Assembly (NCBI RefSeq): GCF_029338295.1 | Contig: NZ_CP119791.1 | Span: forward strand, 1,860,001-1,924,000 | Origin: Haladaptatus sp. QDMS2 | GTDB lineage: Archaea; Halobacteriota; Halobacteria; Halobacteriales; Halococcaceae | Direction: 5' to 3' | Length of the DNA: 64,000 nt | In this document: positions 1 to 8,942 of the stretch, in pieces | Layout: each line of letters begins with the position of its first letter | Position numbering within the stretch: the first letter of the stretch is position 1 | Notes under the pieces: generated by a model | Databases searched by the model: none | Seen by the model: only the letters and a program-made list of their open reading frames with translations | What the model was told of the DNA's origin: nothing | Made by a program: the position numbers and the translations under genes

Positions 1-1452
1 GAGGCCCCCGAGGGCATGATCGGCCTCAACGTTCCCCTCCGCCGCCTCGCAGAAGAGGCGGGTGGGGCCATCATGCAGAACATCGTCGCACTCGGCGCGG
101 CGTGTGAAGTCTCCGAGTTCCCAATCGAGAACCTCGACGAATCGCTCGAAAAGCGCTTCGGCGCGAAGGGCGGCTCCATCGTCGAGAACAACTCCAAGGC
201 CGCGCGCAAGGGACAGGAGTACGTTCGCGAGAACTACGACCTGGACCTCGACTACGAACTCGAAACCACCGACGAGGATTACGTCCTCCTGAACGGTGAC
301 GAAGCGATTGGCATGGGCGCAATCGCGGCCGGCTGTCGCTTCTACGCTGGCTACCCAATCACGCCAGCGACCAACGTCATGGAGTACATGACCGGACGCG
401 TAGAGCAGTTCGGCGGCGCTGTCATCCAGGCTGAAGACGAACTGTCGGCCATCAACATGGCCCTCGGCGCAGCCCGCGCCGGTGCCCGAGCGATGACCGC
501 AACCTCTGGGCCGGGCATCGACCTCATGACCGAGACCTTCGGCCTCATCGCGACGAGCGAGACGCCGCTGGTCATCACCAACGTCATGCGTTCTGGGCCG
601 TCCACGGGGATGCCGACCAAGCAAGAACAGGGCGACCTGAACCAGATGCTCTACGGCGGCCACGGCGAGATTCCGCGCTTCGTCGTCGCTCCGACCAGCA
701 TCTCCGAGTGTTTCCACAAGACCGTGGAAGCGTTCAATCTGGCAGAGAAGTACCAGACGCCGGTCTACCTCGCCGCAGACCTCGCGCTCGCCGTGAGCGA
801 ACAGACCTTCCCGCCCGAAGAGTTCGACATGGACGCAGTCGAAATCGACCGCGGCAAGGTCGTAGACGACGAAACCGTCGGCGACTGGGTCAACGACAAA
901 CAGCAGTTCAAACCGCACGCGCTCACCGAGGACGGCGTCTCGCCGCGCGCGTTCCCCGGTACGAAGGGCGGCGCACACATGTCCACTGGTCTCGAACACG
1001 ACGAACTCGGTCGCCGGACCGAGGACACGGACATGCGCGTAAAGCAGGTCGACAAGCGCAACCGGAAGGTCCAGACGGCCATCGAGAATGAAGACTGGTC
1101 GCCACGCGAATTCGGCGACGCAGACTCTGAGAACCTCGTCATCTCGTGGGGTTCGAACGAGGGCGCGATGCGCGAGGCGATGGAGTTCTTAGAGGAAGAC
1201 GACGTTTCCGTGCGCTTCCTCTCGGTTCCGTACATCTTCCCGCGCCCCGACCTGACCGAGGAAATTGCGAAGGCAGACGAGGTCATCGTCGTCGAGTGTA
1301 ACGCGACCGGCCAGTTCGCGAACCTCATCGAACACGATGCCCTCACCCGCGTAAAGCGCGTGAACAAGTACAACGGTGTCCGGTTCAAAGCAGACGAACT
1401 GGCAAACGAAATCAAAGCGGCTCTCGACGAGCCCGTGGAGGCAACGGCATGA
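1..1452 (+). CDS. korA: 2-oxoacid:ferredoxin oxidoreductase, alpha (gamma-alpha fused) subunit, 5' end cut by window
   Basis: This is the thiamine-pyrophosphate-dependent oxidoreductase that oxidises a 2-oxoacid to acyl-CoA plus CO2 and reduces ferredoxin. The frame is open to base 1, so the true start lies upstream and the ATG at 16 is probably internal. The first ~75 visible codons look like the tail of a gamma domain, as in haloarchaeal gamma-alpha fusions. The alpha domain follows, with the GYPITPATN motif near nt 349 and TSGPGIDLM near nt 505. The motif QGDLNQMLYGGHGE is closer to 2-oxoglutarate than pyruvate enzymes, so KorA is preferred over PorA; this is inference. Its stop overlaps the korB start (ATGA at 1449-1452), showing translational coupling. 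Confidence 0.93.
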   Translation, partial: EAPEGMIGLNVPLRRLAEEAGGAIMQNIVALGAACEVSEFPIENLDESLEKRFGAKGGSIVENNSKAARKGQEYVRENYDLDLDYELETTDEDYVLLNGDEAIGMGAIAAGCRFYAGYPITPATNVMEYMTGRVEQFGGAVIQAEDELSAINMALGAARAGARAMTATSGPGIDLMTETFGLIATSETPLVITNVMRSGPSTGMPTKQEQGDLNQMLYGGHGEIPRFVVAPTSISECFHKTVEAFNLAEKYQTPVYLAADLALAVSEQTFPPEEFDMDAVEIDRGKVVDDETVGDWVNDKQQFKPHALTEDGVSPRAFPGTKGGAHMSTGLEHDELGRRTEDTDMRVKQVDKRNRKVQTAIENEDWSPREFGDADSENLVISWGSNEGAMREAMEFLEEDDVSVRFLSVPYIFPRPDLTEEIAKADEVIVVECNATGQFANLIEHDALTRVKRVNKYNGVRFKADELANEIKAALDEPVEATA

Positions 1453-2312
1453 GCTCCGACGTTCGATTCACTGACTTCAAATCCGACAAGCAGCCGACCT
1501 GGTGTCCCGGATGCGGTGACTTCGGGACGATGAACGGCATGATGAAAGCACTCGCCGAAACCGGCAACAACCCGGACAATACGTTCCTGGTCGCCGGGAT
1601 CGGCTGTTCGGGCAAGATTGGGACGTACATGCACGCGTACGCCCTGCACGGCGTCCACGGACGCGCCCTGCCCGTCGGCATCGGTGCCAAACTCGCGAAC
1701 CCGAACCTCGAAGTGATGGTCGCAGGTGGCGACGGTGACGGGTTCTCCATCGGCGCGGGCCACTTCGTCCACGCCGTCCGGCGCAACGTCGACATGACGT
1801 ACGTCGTGATGGACAACCGCATCTACGGCCTGACGAAGGGGCAGGCATCCCCGACCAGCCGCGAGGACTTCGAAACCTCGACGACCCCCGACGGCCCGAT
1901 GCAGGCGCCGGTCAACCCGCACGCCCTCGCACTCGCCGCCGGTGGCACGTTCATCGCCCAGTCGTTCTCGTCTGACGCGATGCGCCACGTCGAAATCATA
2001 AAGGAAGCCATCGAGCATCCCGGCTTCGCCTTCGTCAACTGTTACAGCCCGTGTGTCACGTTCAACGACGTGGACACCTACGACTACTTCCGCGACTCGC
2101 TCGTGGACCTGAAGGAGACGGACCACGACCCGACCGACAAGGACGCGGCCAAGGACGTCATCTTCGACACCGAGAAGGAGTACCAGGGCGTCATTTACAA
2201 GAACGAAGCGTCGGTTCCGTTCGAGGACCGCTGGGGCATCTCCGAAGACATGTCCAAAATCGAGAGCAAGCCGCCAGAAGGCGCGATGGACCTCGTCCGC
2301 GAGTTCTACTAA
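1449..2312 (+). CDS. korB: 2-oxoacid:ferredoxin oxidoreductase, beta subunit
   Basis: The 287-residue beta subunit carries the TPP site and electron-transfer core of the KorAB enzyme. Near the N terminus is WCPGCGDFG, which supplies conserved cysteines. The TPP/Mg motif is GGDGDGFSIG around residue 95, followed by NRIYGLTKGQ. HGRALPVGIGAKLANP is typical of the 2-oxoglutarate/2-oxoisovalerate branch. It starts at the ATG inside the korA stop codon. No delta-type 2x[4Fe-4S] ferredoxin subunit is encoded downstream, consistent with the haloarchaeal two-gene arrangement using soluble [2Fe-2S] ferredoxin. A U-rich tract follows the stop. Confidence 0.95.
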   Translation: MSSDVRFTDFKSDKQPTWCPGCGDFGTMNGMMKALAETGNNPDNTFLVAGIGCSGKIGTYMHAYALHGVHGRALPVGIGAKLANPNLEVMVAGGDGDGFSIGAGHFVHAVRRNVDMTYVVMDNRIYGLTKGQASPTSREDFETSTTPDGPMQAPVNPHALALAAGGTFIAQSFSSDAMRHVEIIKEAIEHPGFAFVNCYSPCVTFNDVDTYDYFRDSLVDLKETDHDPTDKDAAKDVIFDTEKEYQGVIYKNEASVPFEDRWGISEDMSKIESKPPEGAMDLVREFY

Positions 2313-2323
2313 ATCGCTCCGGG

Positions 2324-2341
2324 TTTGGTTTTTCGTTTTTT
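2324..2341 (+). terminator. U-rich terminator tract after korAB
   Basis: Within 12 nt of the korB stop lies an 18-nt stretch with runs of 2 to 6 thymines and no stable hairpin before it. This is the usual archaeal intrinsic/FttA-assisted termination signal. It runs up to the stop codon of the convergent small gene. Confidence 0.55.
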
Positions 2342-2502
2342 CACTCCGCTTCGAGCGACGCGTCTCGCCGCTCGACGGTGACGTTTTCGGGGAGGACGAC
2401 CCGCGACTCGTCGCCGGAGATGTCGATGGTGATGATACCCGAAAGGCCGTCTACCGGGATTGTTCTATTCATGCCACTGCCGTGTAGTTCGATGTGTCCC
2501 AT
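2341..2502 (-). CDS. Small conserved-looking protein of unknown function (53 aa)
   Basis: A short acidic protein starting MGHIELHGSG, with alternating hydrophobic residues suggesting a small beta-rich fold; no cysteines and no membrane segment. I chose the ATG at 2502 because the longer frame upstream is not haloarchaeal-like and an AT-rich box (CATATACTC, 2546-2556 on this strand) lies 45-55 nt upstream. An in-frame ATG at 2472 is an alternative. It is convergent with korB and divergent from the geranylgeranyl reductase. I do not recognise the family, and function is unknown. Confidence 0.6.
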   Translation of the reverse strand: MGHIELHGSGMNRTIPVDGLSGIITIDISGDESRVVLPENVTVERRDASLEAE

Positions 2503-2570
2503 GGGGGTTTCCAAGGCGTGTCGTGGACCGGGCGACACCGCCGTGTGAGTATATGTTGTTGAGTTAACAA

Positions 2571-2589
2571 AACGTTGCTGGGCAACGTT
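2571..2589. repeat. Perfect 8-bp inverted repeat, candidate operator
   Basis: AACGTTGC and GCAACGTT are separated by TGG, forming a 19-bp dyad between the divergent small gene and the geranylgeranyl reductase. It lies about 80 bp upstream of the reductase TATA box. It could be a regulator site for either gene, or chance. Confidence 0.4.
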
Positions 2590-2661
2590 CGTCCCGTTCG
2601 CTGAGAAATTCCCGCGCAATTCGCGAGTGAAACGTCCCTCTAGCGGGGTCACATACGTCGT

Positions 2662-2670
2662 TTTTTTAAG
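2662..2670 (+). promoter_or_regulatory. TATA box of geranylgeranyl reductase 1
   Basis: A T-rich box (TTTTTTTAAG) ends 23 nt before the ATG at 2693. This is the spacing expected for a leaderless haloarchaeal transcript, and it supports that start over the longer frame beginning at 2627. Confidence 0.55.
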
Positions 2671-2692
2671 ACCCGACAGTGTAGTGCGAACA

Positions 2693-4066
2693 ATGGCAGC
2701 CGAACGCTACGATATTATCATAGTTGGGGGTGGCACCTCCGGGACCTTTGCGGCCGCGACGGCTGCGAACGAAGGTCTCTCTGTCGCTATCTTGGAGCGA
2801 AAGTCGAAGGAGGAGGGTGGGATGATTGCCTGCGGTGACGCAATCAAGGGGAAAAGTACGTTCCCCGACGTCATCGACCGGGACTATCTCCGGGCGGAGT
2901 CGTTCACCAACGAGAACATCCTGAAGGCCCGCTTCGAGAACCCGGTTACGGACAAGAACCTCGACATCCCGTTCCGGTCGCCGGGGGCCGTCGTGGACCG
3001 CAAACGCTACGGCGAAGTTCTGCTCGAAGAAGCAGAGCGCGCCGGCGCGGAGATTCACTGGGACACCGTCGTCCAGGACGTCGTCCAGAACGACGCAGGC
3101 CGGGTCACGGGCGTCACCGCCACGCGCAAGGGAAGCGTGAAGAACTACGACGCAGAAGTCGTCATCGACGCCGCCGGGTCGCTCTCGCTGCTCCAGGACA
3201 AGGTGGACTTCTCTGACACCACGTTCGATACGAAGGTGAGTTACTCGCAGTTCTGTTCTGCCTATCGCGAGGTGCTCATCACGAAGGAACCGGTCGATTA
3301 CCACGACGCAATCGTATTCAAGCCGACCGAAGAATTGGGCTACCTCTGGTACTTCCCACGGTCGCCAACCGAAATCAACGTCGGGCTTGGCTTCCAGATG
3401 AACAAGCCGCCGATGAAGCTCGTCGAAGTCCTGAAAAAGGACATTCGCTCCCGCCCCGAGTTCAAGGGCGCGAAAATCAAGAACAAACTCGGCGCGGCGC
3501 TCCCGACCCGCCGAACCTACGATTCGGCGACGGCAAACGGCTACATGGCCGTCGGCGACGCCGCGGGCCACGTGAATCCGACCACTGGCGGGGGCATTCC
3601 CGGCGCGGCGAAAGCCGGCTACTGGGCCGCCCTCGAAGCCATCGAGGCAATCAGCGAAGGCGACGTGACCGAATCCAACCTATGGAACTACAACAAGCGC
3701 GTGATGGACGACTTCGGCAGTCGCTTCGCCGCAATGGACCTCTACAACATCTTCGGCGGCGCACACGACGTAAACGACCTCGTGAGCGTCATCAGCGCCC
3801 TGCCCGGCCAACAACTCCTCGACGCGCTCGGCAAGGAGGGAACGGCGTCGATGGGGCTCGGCCTCAAACTCAAAACCGCACTCAAGACGTTCGGCCACTG
3901 GAACGTCCTCTACGAACTCTACAAGGTCCAGCAGAAAGCCGGCGAACTGCGCGACGTGTACGCGGAGTACCCCACCGACCCGAGCGGCTTCGAATCCTGG
4001 CGAAAATCGCGTGACGCCGTCATGGACGACGTCTACAAGATTACCGGCGCGAATCCGAAGTACTGA
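2693..4066 (+). CDS. Geranylgeranyl reductase family flavoprotein (1 of 2)
   Basis: A 457-residue FAD enzyme of the digeranylgeranylglycerophospholipid reductase family, which saturates the isoprenoid chains of archaeol lipids. The Rossmann motif IIIVGGGTSG is at residues 8-17 and the second FAD motif VGDAAGHVNPTTGGG at about 285. The family signature GYLWYFPRSPTEINVGLGF is at about 217. The start at 2693 removes an untypical N-terminal extension and fits the TATA box. A clear paralogue lies at 14517-15887. Which of the two acts on membrane lipid and which on, for example, menaquinone or carotenoid-like substrates cannot be told from sequence. Confidence 0.93.
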   Translation: MAAERYDIIIVGGGTSGTFAAATAANEGLSVAILERKSKEEGGMIACGDAIKGKSTFPDVIDRDYLRAESFTNENILKARFENPVTDKNLDIPFRSPGAVVDRKRYGEVLLEEAERAGAEIHWDTVVQDVVQNDAGRVTGVTATRKGSVKNYDAEVVIDAAGSLSLLQDKVDFSDTTFDTKVSYSQFCSAYREVLITKEPVDYHDAIVFKPTEELGYLWYFPRSPTEINVGLGFQMNKPPMKLVEVLKKDIRSRPEFKGAKIKNKLGAALPTRRTYDSATANGYMAVGDAAGHVNPTTGGGIPGAAKAGYWAALEAIEAISEGDVTESNLWNYNKRVMDDFGSRFAAMDLYNIFGGAHDVNDLVSVISALPGQQLLDALGKEGTASMGLGLKLKTALKTFGHWNVLYELYKVQQKAGELRDVYAEYPTDPSGFESWRKSRDAVMDDVYKITGANPKY

Positions 4067-4114
4067 CCGCGGCCCCAACCCATTTTCCCGTCGAAGCCAT
4101 AGCGTCGGGTGACG

Positions 4115-4957
4115 ATGGCTGACCCTACCAGCAACCCAACAAGTGACGACTGTCCCCGTGTCGGCGGCATGCCAATTCTCGGTCTCGGCACCTGGGAGAA
4201 CGACGACCAGCGCCAGTGTGCAGAGAGCGTGAAAACTGCCCTCGAAATGGGGTATCGACACATCGACACCGCCCAGATTTACGGCAACGAGGAAGGCGTC
4301 GGCCGCGGCATCGAGATGGCCGACGTCGACCGCGACAGCATCTTCCTCGCGACGAAGGTCTGGATCGAGAACCTCTCGCCAGAGGACGTCGTGAAGTCCA
4401 CCGAAGAGAGCCTCGACAAACTCAACGTCGACTACGTCGACTTGCTGTACGTCCACTGGCCAGCGGACGAATACGACGCAGAAGAAACCCTCGAGGCCTT
4501 CGAAGCGCTCTACGACGACGGCAAAGTCAACCGCATCGGCGTGAGCAACTTCGAACCGGAGCAACTCGAAGCGGCACAGAAGGCACTCGGCCCCGGCAAA
4601 GAGATATTCGCGAATCAGGTCGAGATGCACCCGCTGCTCCCCCAACGCGAACTGCGCGAGTACTGTGCGGAGAACGACATCGAACTCGTCGCCTATTCGC
4701 CACTCGCCCGCGGTGACGTGTTCGACGTCCCTGAACTCTCGGCCATCGCCGACGACCACGGCGTGAGCGAGGCGCAGGTCAGCCTCGCGTGGCTCCGCGA
4801 GAAGGGCGTCACCGCCATTCCGAAGGCGACCAGCGAGGAGCACGTCCGAGACAACTGGCACTCACTCGACTTCGAGCTCTCGGAGCTGGAAGTGACGACC
4901 ATCGACGAACTCGACCGCACGGAACGCAAGGTCGACCCGTCGTTCGCGCCGTGGTAG
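4115..4957 (+). CDS. Aldo/keto reductase
   Basis: A 280-residue NAD(P)H-dependent aldo/keto reductase with a (beta/alpha)8 fold. The tetrad is visible: Asp and Tyr in RHIDTAQIYGNE (~residue 45-55), Lys in FLATKVW (~78) and His in LYVHWPAD (~113). The C terminus has PKATSEEHVRDN, the cofactor 2'-phosphate region. It is family AKR5-like by overall shape. A GTG at 4109 is an alternative start; the ATG at 4115 gives MADPTSNPTS. It lies 48 bp after the geranylgeranyl reductase on the same strand and may be read through. The physiological substrate is unknown. Confidence 0.9.
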   Translation: MADPTSNPTSDDCPRVGGMPILGLGTWENDDQRQCAESVKTALEMGYRHIDTAQIYGNEEGVGRGIEMADVDRDSIFLATKVWIENLSPEDVVKSTEESLDKLNVDYVDLLYVHWPADEYDAEETLEAFEALYDDGKVNRIGVSNFEPEQLEAAQKALGPGKEIFANQVEMHPLLPQRELREYCAENDIELVAYSPLARGDVFDVPELSAIADDHGVSEAQVSLAWLREKGVTAIPKATSEEHVRDNWHSLDFELSELEVTTIDELDRTERKVDPSFAPW

Positions 4958-5019
4958 GCGGGCGATTTACCCGCGGGTAAGGTGGACAGTTAAGGGCATT
5001 CGCCCGAAATTCGGTTTCA

Positions 5020-5757
5020 ATGTCGGTCGGTCAACGAAAAGACGGGGTCCTCGCGGGCATCCGCGTCGATTTGAAGCGATTACACGAGACGTGGATGGAA
5101 CTGGTGTTCCCGCGCCAACTGGACACCGAACACACCGTTCTCGGCAAGTGGCGACCGAACAACACCCTCGGCAAGGTCTCCTACCGGCTGTGGGGTGCGC
5201 TCGGTGCGCCACTCGTCGCCATCTTCTACCCGCTCGCTCTGTTCGGCTACATGACGCGGTTCTACACTCGCAAGATAGACGGGACAGCCACGCGCCTCGG
5301 TGTCCTCGGCGTCCTCCTCCTCTCGCTGGTCGTCTGGGGAGCACTCACAGCACTGGCAAGGATGCGCTTTTCTGCGGATGGATTCATTGCCGTCGCCGCC
5401 GCGAGCGTCGTCGCCACTGTCGCGGCCGTGCTGGCCGTCCTCTCCAGTCGTGCGGGCGGGCGGGGAACCACCGTCCTGCTCGCCTATCCGTTCGGGATGA
5501 CGGCGCTGTTCCTGCCACCCGTCGTCGCGGCGCTCTACTCGCCGACCCTCGCGGACGCCATCTTCCCCCAGAGCACGACGCTCGCGAAGTGGATTCTCGA
5601 CAATCTGCTCACCGTCGGCGACCTCAACACGTACATCCGGACGAAGTACGACTTAGAGGGCGTCGCCTACGTCGGCATGTGGTTCGGCATCGCGGTTCCA
5701 CTCGGCTGGCTCCTCGGTATTCTGGTCACCATCGCCGACCTCCTCCGGCCGAAGTAA
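5020..5757 (+). CDS. Polytopic membrane protein of unknown function (245 aa)
   Basis: A hydrophobic protein with about five predicted membrane segments (roughly residues 55-80, 92-112, 120-142, 152-172 and 217-240). The N terminus is charged and amphipathic (HETWMELVFPRQLD). Between the last two segments is a polar stretch with NTYIRTKYDLEG. No catalytic motif is recognised and the family is not known to me. It ends 2 bp before the stop of the convergent DUF6141-like gene. Confidence 0.8.
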   Translation: MSVGQRKDGVLAGIRVDLKRLHETWMELVFPRQLDTEHTVLGKWRPNNTLGKVSYRLWGALGAPLVAIFYPLALFGYMTRFYTRKIDGTATRLGVLGVLLLSLVVWGALTALARMRFSADGFIAVAAASVVATVAAVLAVLSSRAGGRGTTVLLAYPFGMTALFLPPVVAALYSPTLADAIFPQSTTLAKWILDNLLTVGDLNTYIRTKYDLEGVAYVGMWFGIAVPLGWLLGILVTIADLLRPK

Positions 5758-5759
5758 CG

Positions 5760-6227
5760 TTACTGCCGCATCCGATTCAGTGCCGCAACGAACTCCTTGG
5801 GCCGCTGTGTCCCCACGAGCAGTGTCTTTCCGTCGTACCTGAGTTCGACGCCGTCAGTTCCCTGTACGTTGTACGCCCAGCCGTTTCGCCCGCGGCGAAT
5901 CCCCCACCCGCCGTACTCGGACAGCGGGCGGTATTCGCGGGCGTCGAAGCCCGTCAGGTCACTCGCCGGGACGTGCCGTTCGGTCAGGTGGAGCGGGAAA
6001 AAGCGAAGGTGAACCCCGTCGGCTCTGACCTCCGTTTGCAGGCCGAGAACGACGAAAAACAGCGGAAAGGCGACGCCGAGCGCAGCGACGAGGACACGCT
6101 CGCCCAACGATTCCGTCTCCGTGAACGCGACCCACAGGAGCAGTGCGGTGAGGCCGACGAGGAGCACCCAGAGCCACGGCTGTCTGAACCGCTGTGTTTC
6201 ACGAAAGTATACCGACTCCTCGGACAT
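5760..6227 (-). CDS. DUF6141-like membrane protein with PH-like C-terminal domain
   Basis: A 155-residue protein with two membrane helices at about residues 18-60, then a soluble beta-rich domain containing GWGIRRGRNGWAYNVQG and ending TQRPKEFVAAL. The N terminus FRETQRFRQPWLW resembles the DUF6141 family, whose C-terminal part resembles bacterial PH domains. The family assignment is from memory and not proven. It is 40 bp downstream of the acyl-CoA synthetase gene on the same strand, so co-transcription is possible. No function is known. Confidence 0.8.
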   Translation of the reverse strand: MSEESVYFRETQRFRQPWLWVLLVGLTALLLWVAFTETESLGERVLVAALGVAFPLFFVVLGLQTEVRADGVHLRFFPLHLTERHVPASDLTGFDAREYRPLSEYGGWGIRRGRNGWAYNVQGTDGVELRYDGKTLLVGTQRPKEFVAALNRMRQ

Positions 6228-6267
6228 GGCGAGAGGTACACGCGGTGGCCGGAAAACGGTTTCCGCC

Positions 6268-7911
6268 CTACTCGCCGTCGCGCAGTTCGGTGCGGCGAAT
6301 CTTCCCTGTTACCGTCTTCGGTAAGTCCTCGACGAACTCGATTTCGCGGGGATACTCGTGGGCCGCGAGTTCGTTGCGGACGTGCTGGCGGATATCCTCC
6401 TTCAGGTCTTCGCTCGGTTCGGTTCCCTCGCTCAGGACGACGAACGCCTTCACGACGTGGCCGCGCTTCTGGTCGGGTTTTGGCACGACGGCGGATTCGG
6501 CGACGGCGGGGTGTTCGCCGAGCGAACTCTCGACCTCGAACGGGCCGATGCGGTACCCCGAGGAGATGATGACGTCGTCGCCGCGGCCCTCGAACCAGAA
6601 GTAGCCGTCTTCGTCTTTGCGGGCGACGTCGCCCGAGAGGTACCAGCCGTTTTTGAAGCAGTTCTCGGTCTTTTCGGGCTGGTTCCAGTACTCGGCGAAG
6701 AAACACGGGTACTCGCCACGTTGGGCGATTTCACCCGTTTCCCCGGGTTCCAGTGGTTCGCCGGTCTCCGGGTCTACCACGTCGGCTTCGATGCCGGGCA
6801 GCGGTTTGCCCATGCTGCCGGGGCGCAGTTCCATCGTCGGGTAGTTGTTGATAATCATGTTCCCCGTCTCGGTCTGGCCGTAGGTGTCGTGGATGGTGAC
6901 GCCGAGGACGTCCTCACCCCACTCGACGACGCCCGCACTGAGCGGTTCGCCGATGCTGAGCGCGTGGCGCAGGTTCAGGCCCGTCCCGTCGAGAACGTCC
7001 TGATGTTCGCGGAGCATCCGGTAGGCCGTCGGCACGCTGAACAGCACGGAGATGGGGTACTCGTCGAGGAGGCCGGCCCACGTCTCGGGGTCGAACTCGC
7101 CCTCGTAGGTGAACAGACTCGCGCCCCAGTACCACGCACCGAGCGTATTTATCGGGCCGGTCAGCCATCCGAGGTCGCCGGTCGACCAGTACAGGTCGCC
7201 CGGTTGCAGGTCCACCGCGAACTTCTGCGTCGCGGCGACGCCACCGACCCAGCGGTGCTTGTGGAGGACGCCTTTTGCCCGGCCCGTCGTCCCGCTCGTG
7301 TAGTAGAGCAGCGCGTTGTCCTCGCCGCTCGTCTCGGCGACGTCAAAGTGCCTGCTCGCGCCGTCGAGTTCGGCGTGGAAACTCAGGTCGCCTTTCTTGA
7401 TGCCCGTCCCGTCTTCGGAGACGACGATGACGTGTTCGACCGAGGGGGCGTCTTCGAGTGCCCGACCGACCGTCTCGCGGTTCGCCGCCGACGTCACGAC
7501 GACCTTCGCGTCGCAGTCGTCGAGGCGGTAGGCGATGCCGTCCGGCCCGTAGCGTTCGTTCACGCTGCCCCAGACCGCGCCCGTCTTGAGCGTCCCGACG
7601 AGCGAGACGTAGTGTTCGGGGATGCGGGGCATGTACGAGAACACGCGGTCGCCCTCGTCGACGAGGGAGGCGAGAACGTTCGCGAACTTATTCGACTGGC
7701 GAGCGAGCTCCCAGAAGGTGAGCGTCTCGCGCTCGCCGTCTTTGCCGGCGTAGTAGAGGGCCACCTTCTCGCGATTTTCGGCGTGGCGGTCACACACCTC
7801 GTGGGCAATGTTGAGCGAGTCGGGTGCATCCCAGTCTGCCTCGTCGAAGATGTCGGACCAATCGAAAGAGTCGCACACTGCGTCGTACTCGTGGAGGTTG
7901 TGAACTCCCAT
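6268..7911 (-). CDS. AMP-forming acyl-CoA synthetase (MACS/acetate-type)
   Basis: A 547-residue adenylate-forming enzyme that activates a short or medium carboxylic acid to its CoA thioester. The P-loop YYTSGTTGRAKGVLHKH is at about residue 205, the acceptor motif YGQTETGNMI at about 343, SGYRIGPFEVES at about 450 and the C-terminal catalytic-lysine motif TVTGKIRRTEL near residue 536. YGQTETG is typical of the MACS branch. The start is ATG 7911, preferred over the adjacent GTG, with a TATA-like box at 7935-7943. Substrate specificity is not readable. Confidence 0.92.
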   Translation of the reverse strand: MGVHNLHEYDAVCDSFDWSDIFDEADWDAPDSLNIAHEVCDRHAENREKVALYYAGKDGERETLTFWELARQSNKFANVLASLVDEGDRVFSYMPRIPEHYVSLVGTLKTGAVWGSVNERYGPDGIAYRLDDCDAKVVVTSAANRETVGRALEDAPSVEHVIVVSEDGTGIKKGDLSFHAELDGASRHFDVAETSGEDNALLYYTSGTTGRAKGVLHKHRWVGGVAATQKFAVDLQPGDLYWSTGDLGWLTGPINTLGAWYWGASLFTYEGEFDPETWAGLLDEYPISVLFSVPTAYRMLREHQDVLDGTGLNLRHALSIGEPLSAGVVEWGEDVLGVTIHDTYGQTETGNMIINNYPTMELRPGSMGKPLPGIEADVVDPETGEPLEPGETGEIAQRGEYPCFFAEYWNQPEKTENCFKNGWYLSGDVARKDEDGYFWFEGRGDDVIISSGYRIGPFEVESSLGEHPAVAESAVVPKPDQKRGHVVKAFVVLSEGTEPSEDLKEDIRQHVRNELAAHEYPREIEFVEDLPKTVTGKIRRTELRDGE

Positions 7912-7934
7912 CACGTTTCACCATCACGAAAGGA

Positions 7935-7943
7935 GGAAATAAA
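7935..7943 (-). promoter_or_regulatory. TATA box of the acyl-CoA synthetase gene
   Basis: On the minus strand TTTATTTCC lies about 26 nt upstream of the ATG at 7911, consistent with a leaderless or near-leaderless transcript. Confidence 0.5.
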
Positions 7944-7982
7944 TCATTCCCAACGTTCGTGAAAAATTCGTTCGAAGAACCC

Positions 7983-8942
7983 TTACATGTAGCCGAGGTC
8001 GCGCAGGCGGGCCATGAGGCCTTCCTTGTCCTGTGCGCGACCGGCGCGTTCGGTGGTGTGTTCTAAGTCCTGCAGCCACGCGGGGCGGTCCTCACTCTTC
8101 GCAGAGCCTTTCGAGGTGCCGAGGCTGCGGAAGCCTTCGAAGTACTTCGGCCCCACGGGGAGGTCTTCTGGCGTCAGGCCGTTCGGCAGGTCGTCGTAAC
8201 CCTGTGGCACGTAGCCCTCCTGTGGGTACTCGGGCACGAGGTCGGGCACGAGGTAGAACCAGAAGGCGTCCCAGAGGGCGCGTTCGTTGAACTGGAGAAT
8301 CGAGTGCACCCGGTCGTGTGGCGGGTACTTCTCGGAGTCGTGGCGCGGGCTGAAGAACGTCTCGTTCTTGCGGGCGTCCTGTTCGTCCCAGCGCACCCCG
8401 GAGAACACGCCGTCAATGTCGTGTTCGGTGATGACGTTGTTGAGCGCGACGGTCTTGAGCAGGTGGTTGCCCGCGTAGGAGTCCGCGGAGAAGACGAACG
8501 TGTCCGCGGTGTGGTCGAGTCGCTCGCGCAGTTCGCGCTGGTTCTGCTCGTTCAGGTCGGCGACGGGAATCTCGTCGCCGGGCGTCGCCCCGAGACGAGC
8601 GAAGTCCTCGTTGCGCGCGACGATGAGTTCGAGACCGAGGTTTTCGGCCCAGCGGTGGACGAACGCCGTCACGTCCTCGAAGTGTTCGTAGTGGTCGATG
8701 AAGACGACGGGCGGCATCTCGTAGCCGAACTCCGCTGCGACTTCTTTGACGAAGTAGAGGACGAGGGTGGAATCCTTCCCGCCGGTCCACATGATGGCCG
8801 GGTTCTTGTACTGAGAGAGGGCGGTCTTCGTGACCTCGATTGCCTTCGCAATCTTCTCGTCTACGCTCGGGTAGTCTGCACCACTTTGGCCGCGGCCGTC
8901 TTCGTAGTCCACGCTGAGATACGAGGGAAACCCTTCAGGCAT
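7983..8942 (-). CDS. CysD-like ATP pyrophosphatase, cysteine-free (paralogue B)
   Basis: A 319-residue N-type ATP pyrophosphatase resembling the CysD subunit of ATP sulfurylase and PAPS reductases. The PP-loop MWTGGKDSTLVLYF is at ~50-63. CysD-like landmarks follow in order: SGVRWDEQDA (cf. GGRRDE), ETFFSPRHD, HDRVHSILQ, FRSLG. There is no cysteine in the whole protein, so the PAPS/APS reductase mechanism (catalytic C-terminal Cys) is excluded. No CysN GTPase is nearby. The second gene at 9222-10187 is a close paralogue, transcribed first. ATP-dependent adenylation of an unknown substrate is an inference. Confidence 0.88.
   Translation of the reverse strand: MPEGFPSYLSVDYEDGRGQSGADYPSVDEKIAKAIEVTKTALSQYKNPAIMWTGGKDSTLVLYFVKEVAAEFGYEMPPVVFIDHYEHFEDVTAFVHRWAENLGLELIVARNEDFARLGATPGDEIPVADLNEQNQRELRERLDHTADTFVFSADSYAGNHLLKTVALNNVITEHDIDGVFSGVRWDEQDARKNETFFSPRHDSEKYPPHDRVHSILQFNERALWDAFWFYLVPDLVPEYPQEGYVPQGYDDLPNGLTPEDLPVGPKYFEGFRSLGTSKGSAKSEDRPAWLQDLEHTTERAGRAQDKEGLMARLRDLGYM

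Noticed and set aside
765-2126. 453-residue minus-strand open frame opposite korAB
   Set aside because: It lies entirely antisense to two clear metabolic genes, and its Arg/Val-rich sequence has no family motif. Long antisense frames are usual in GC-rich haloarchaeal DNA.
3680-4861. 393-residue minus-strand frame across GGR1 and the aldo/keto reductase
   Set aside because: It spans two well-supported genes on the opposite strand and has no motif or promoter.
6358-7962. 534-residue plus-strand frame opposite the acyl-CoA synthetase
   Set aside because: It is a shadow of the synthetase reading frame, with repetitive Arg/Val/Asp composition and no recognisable domain.
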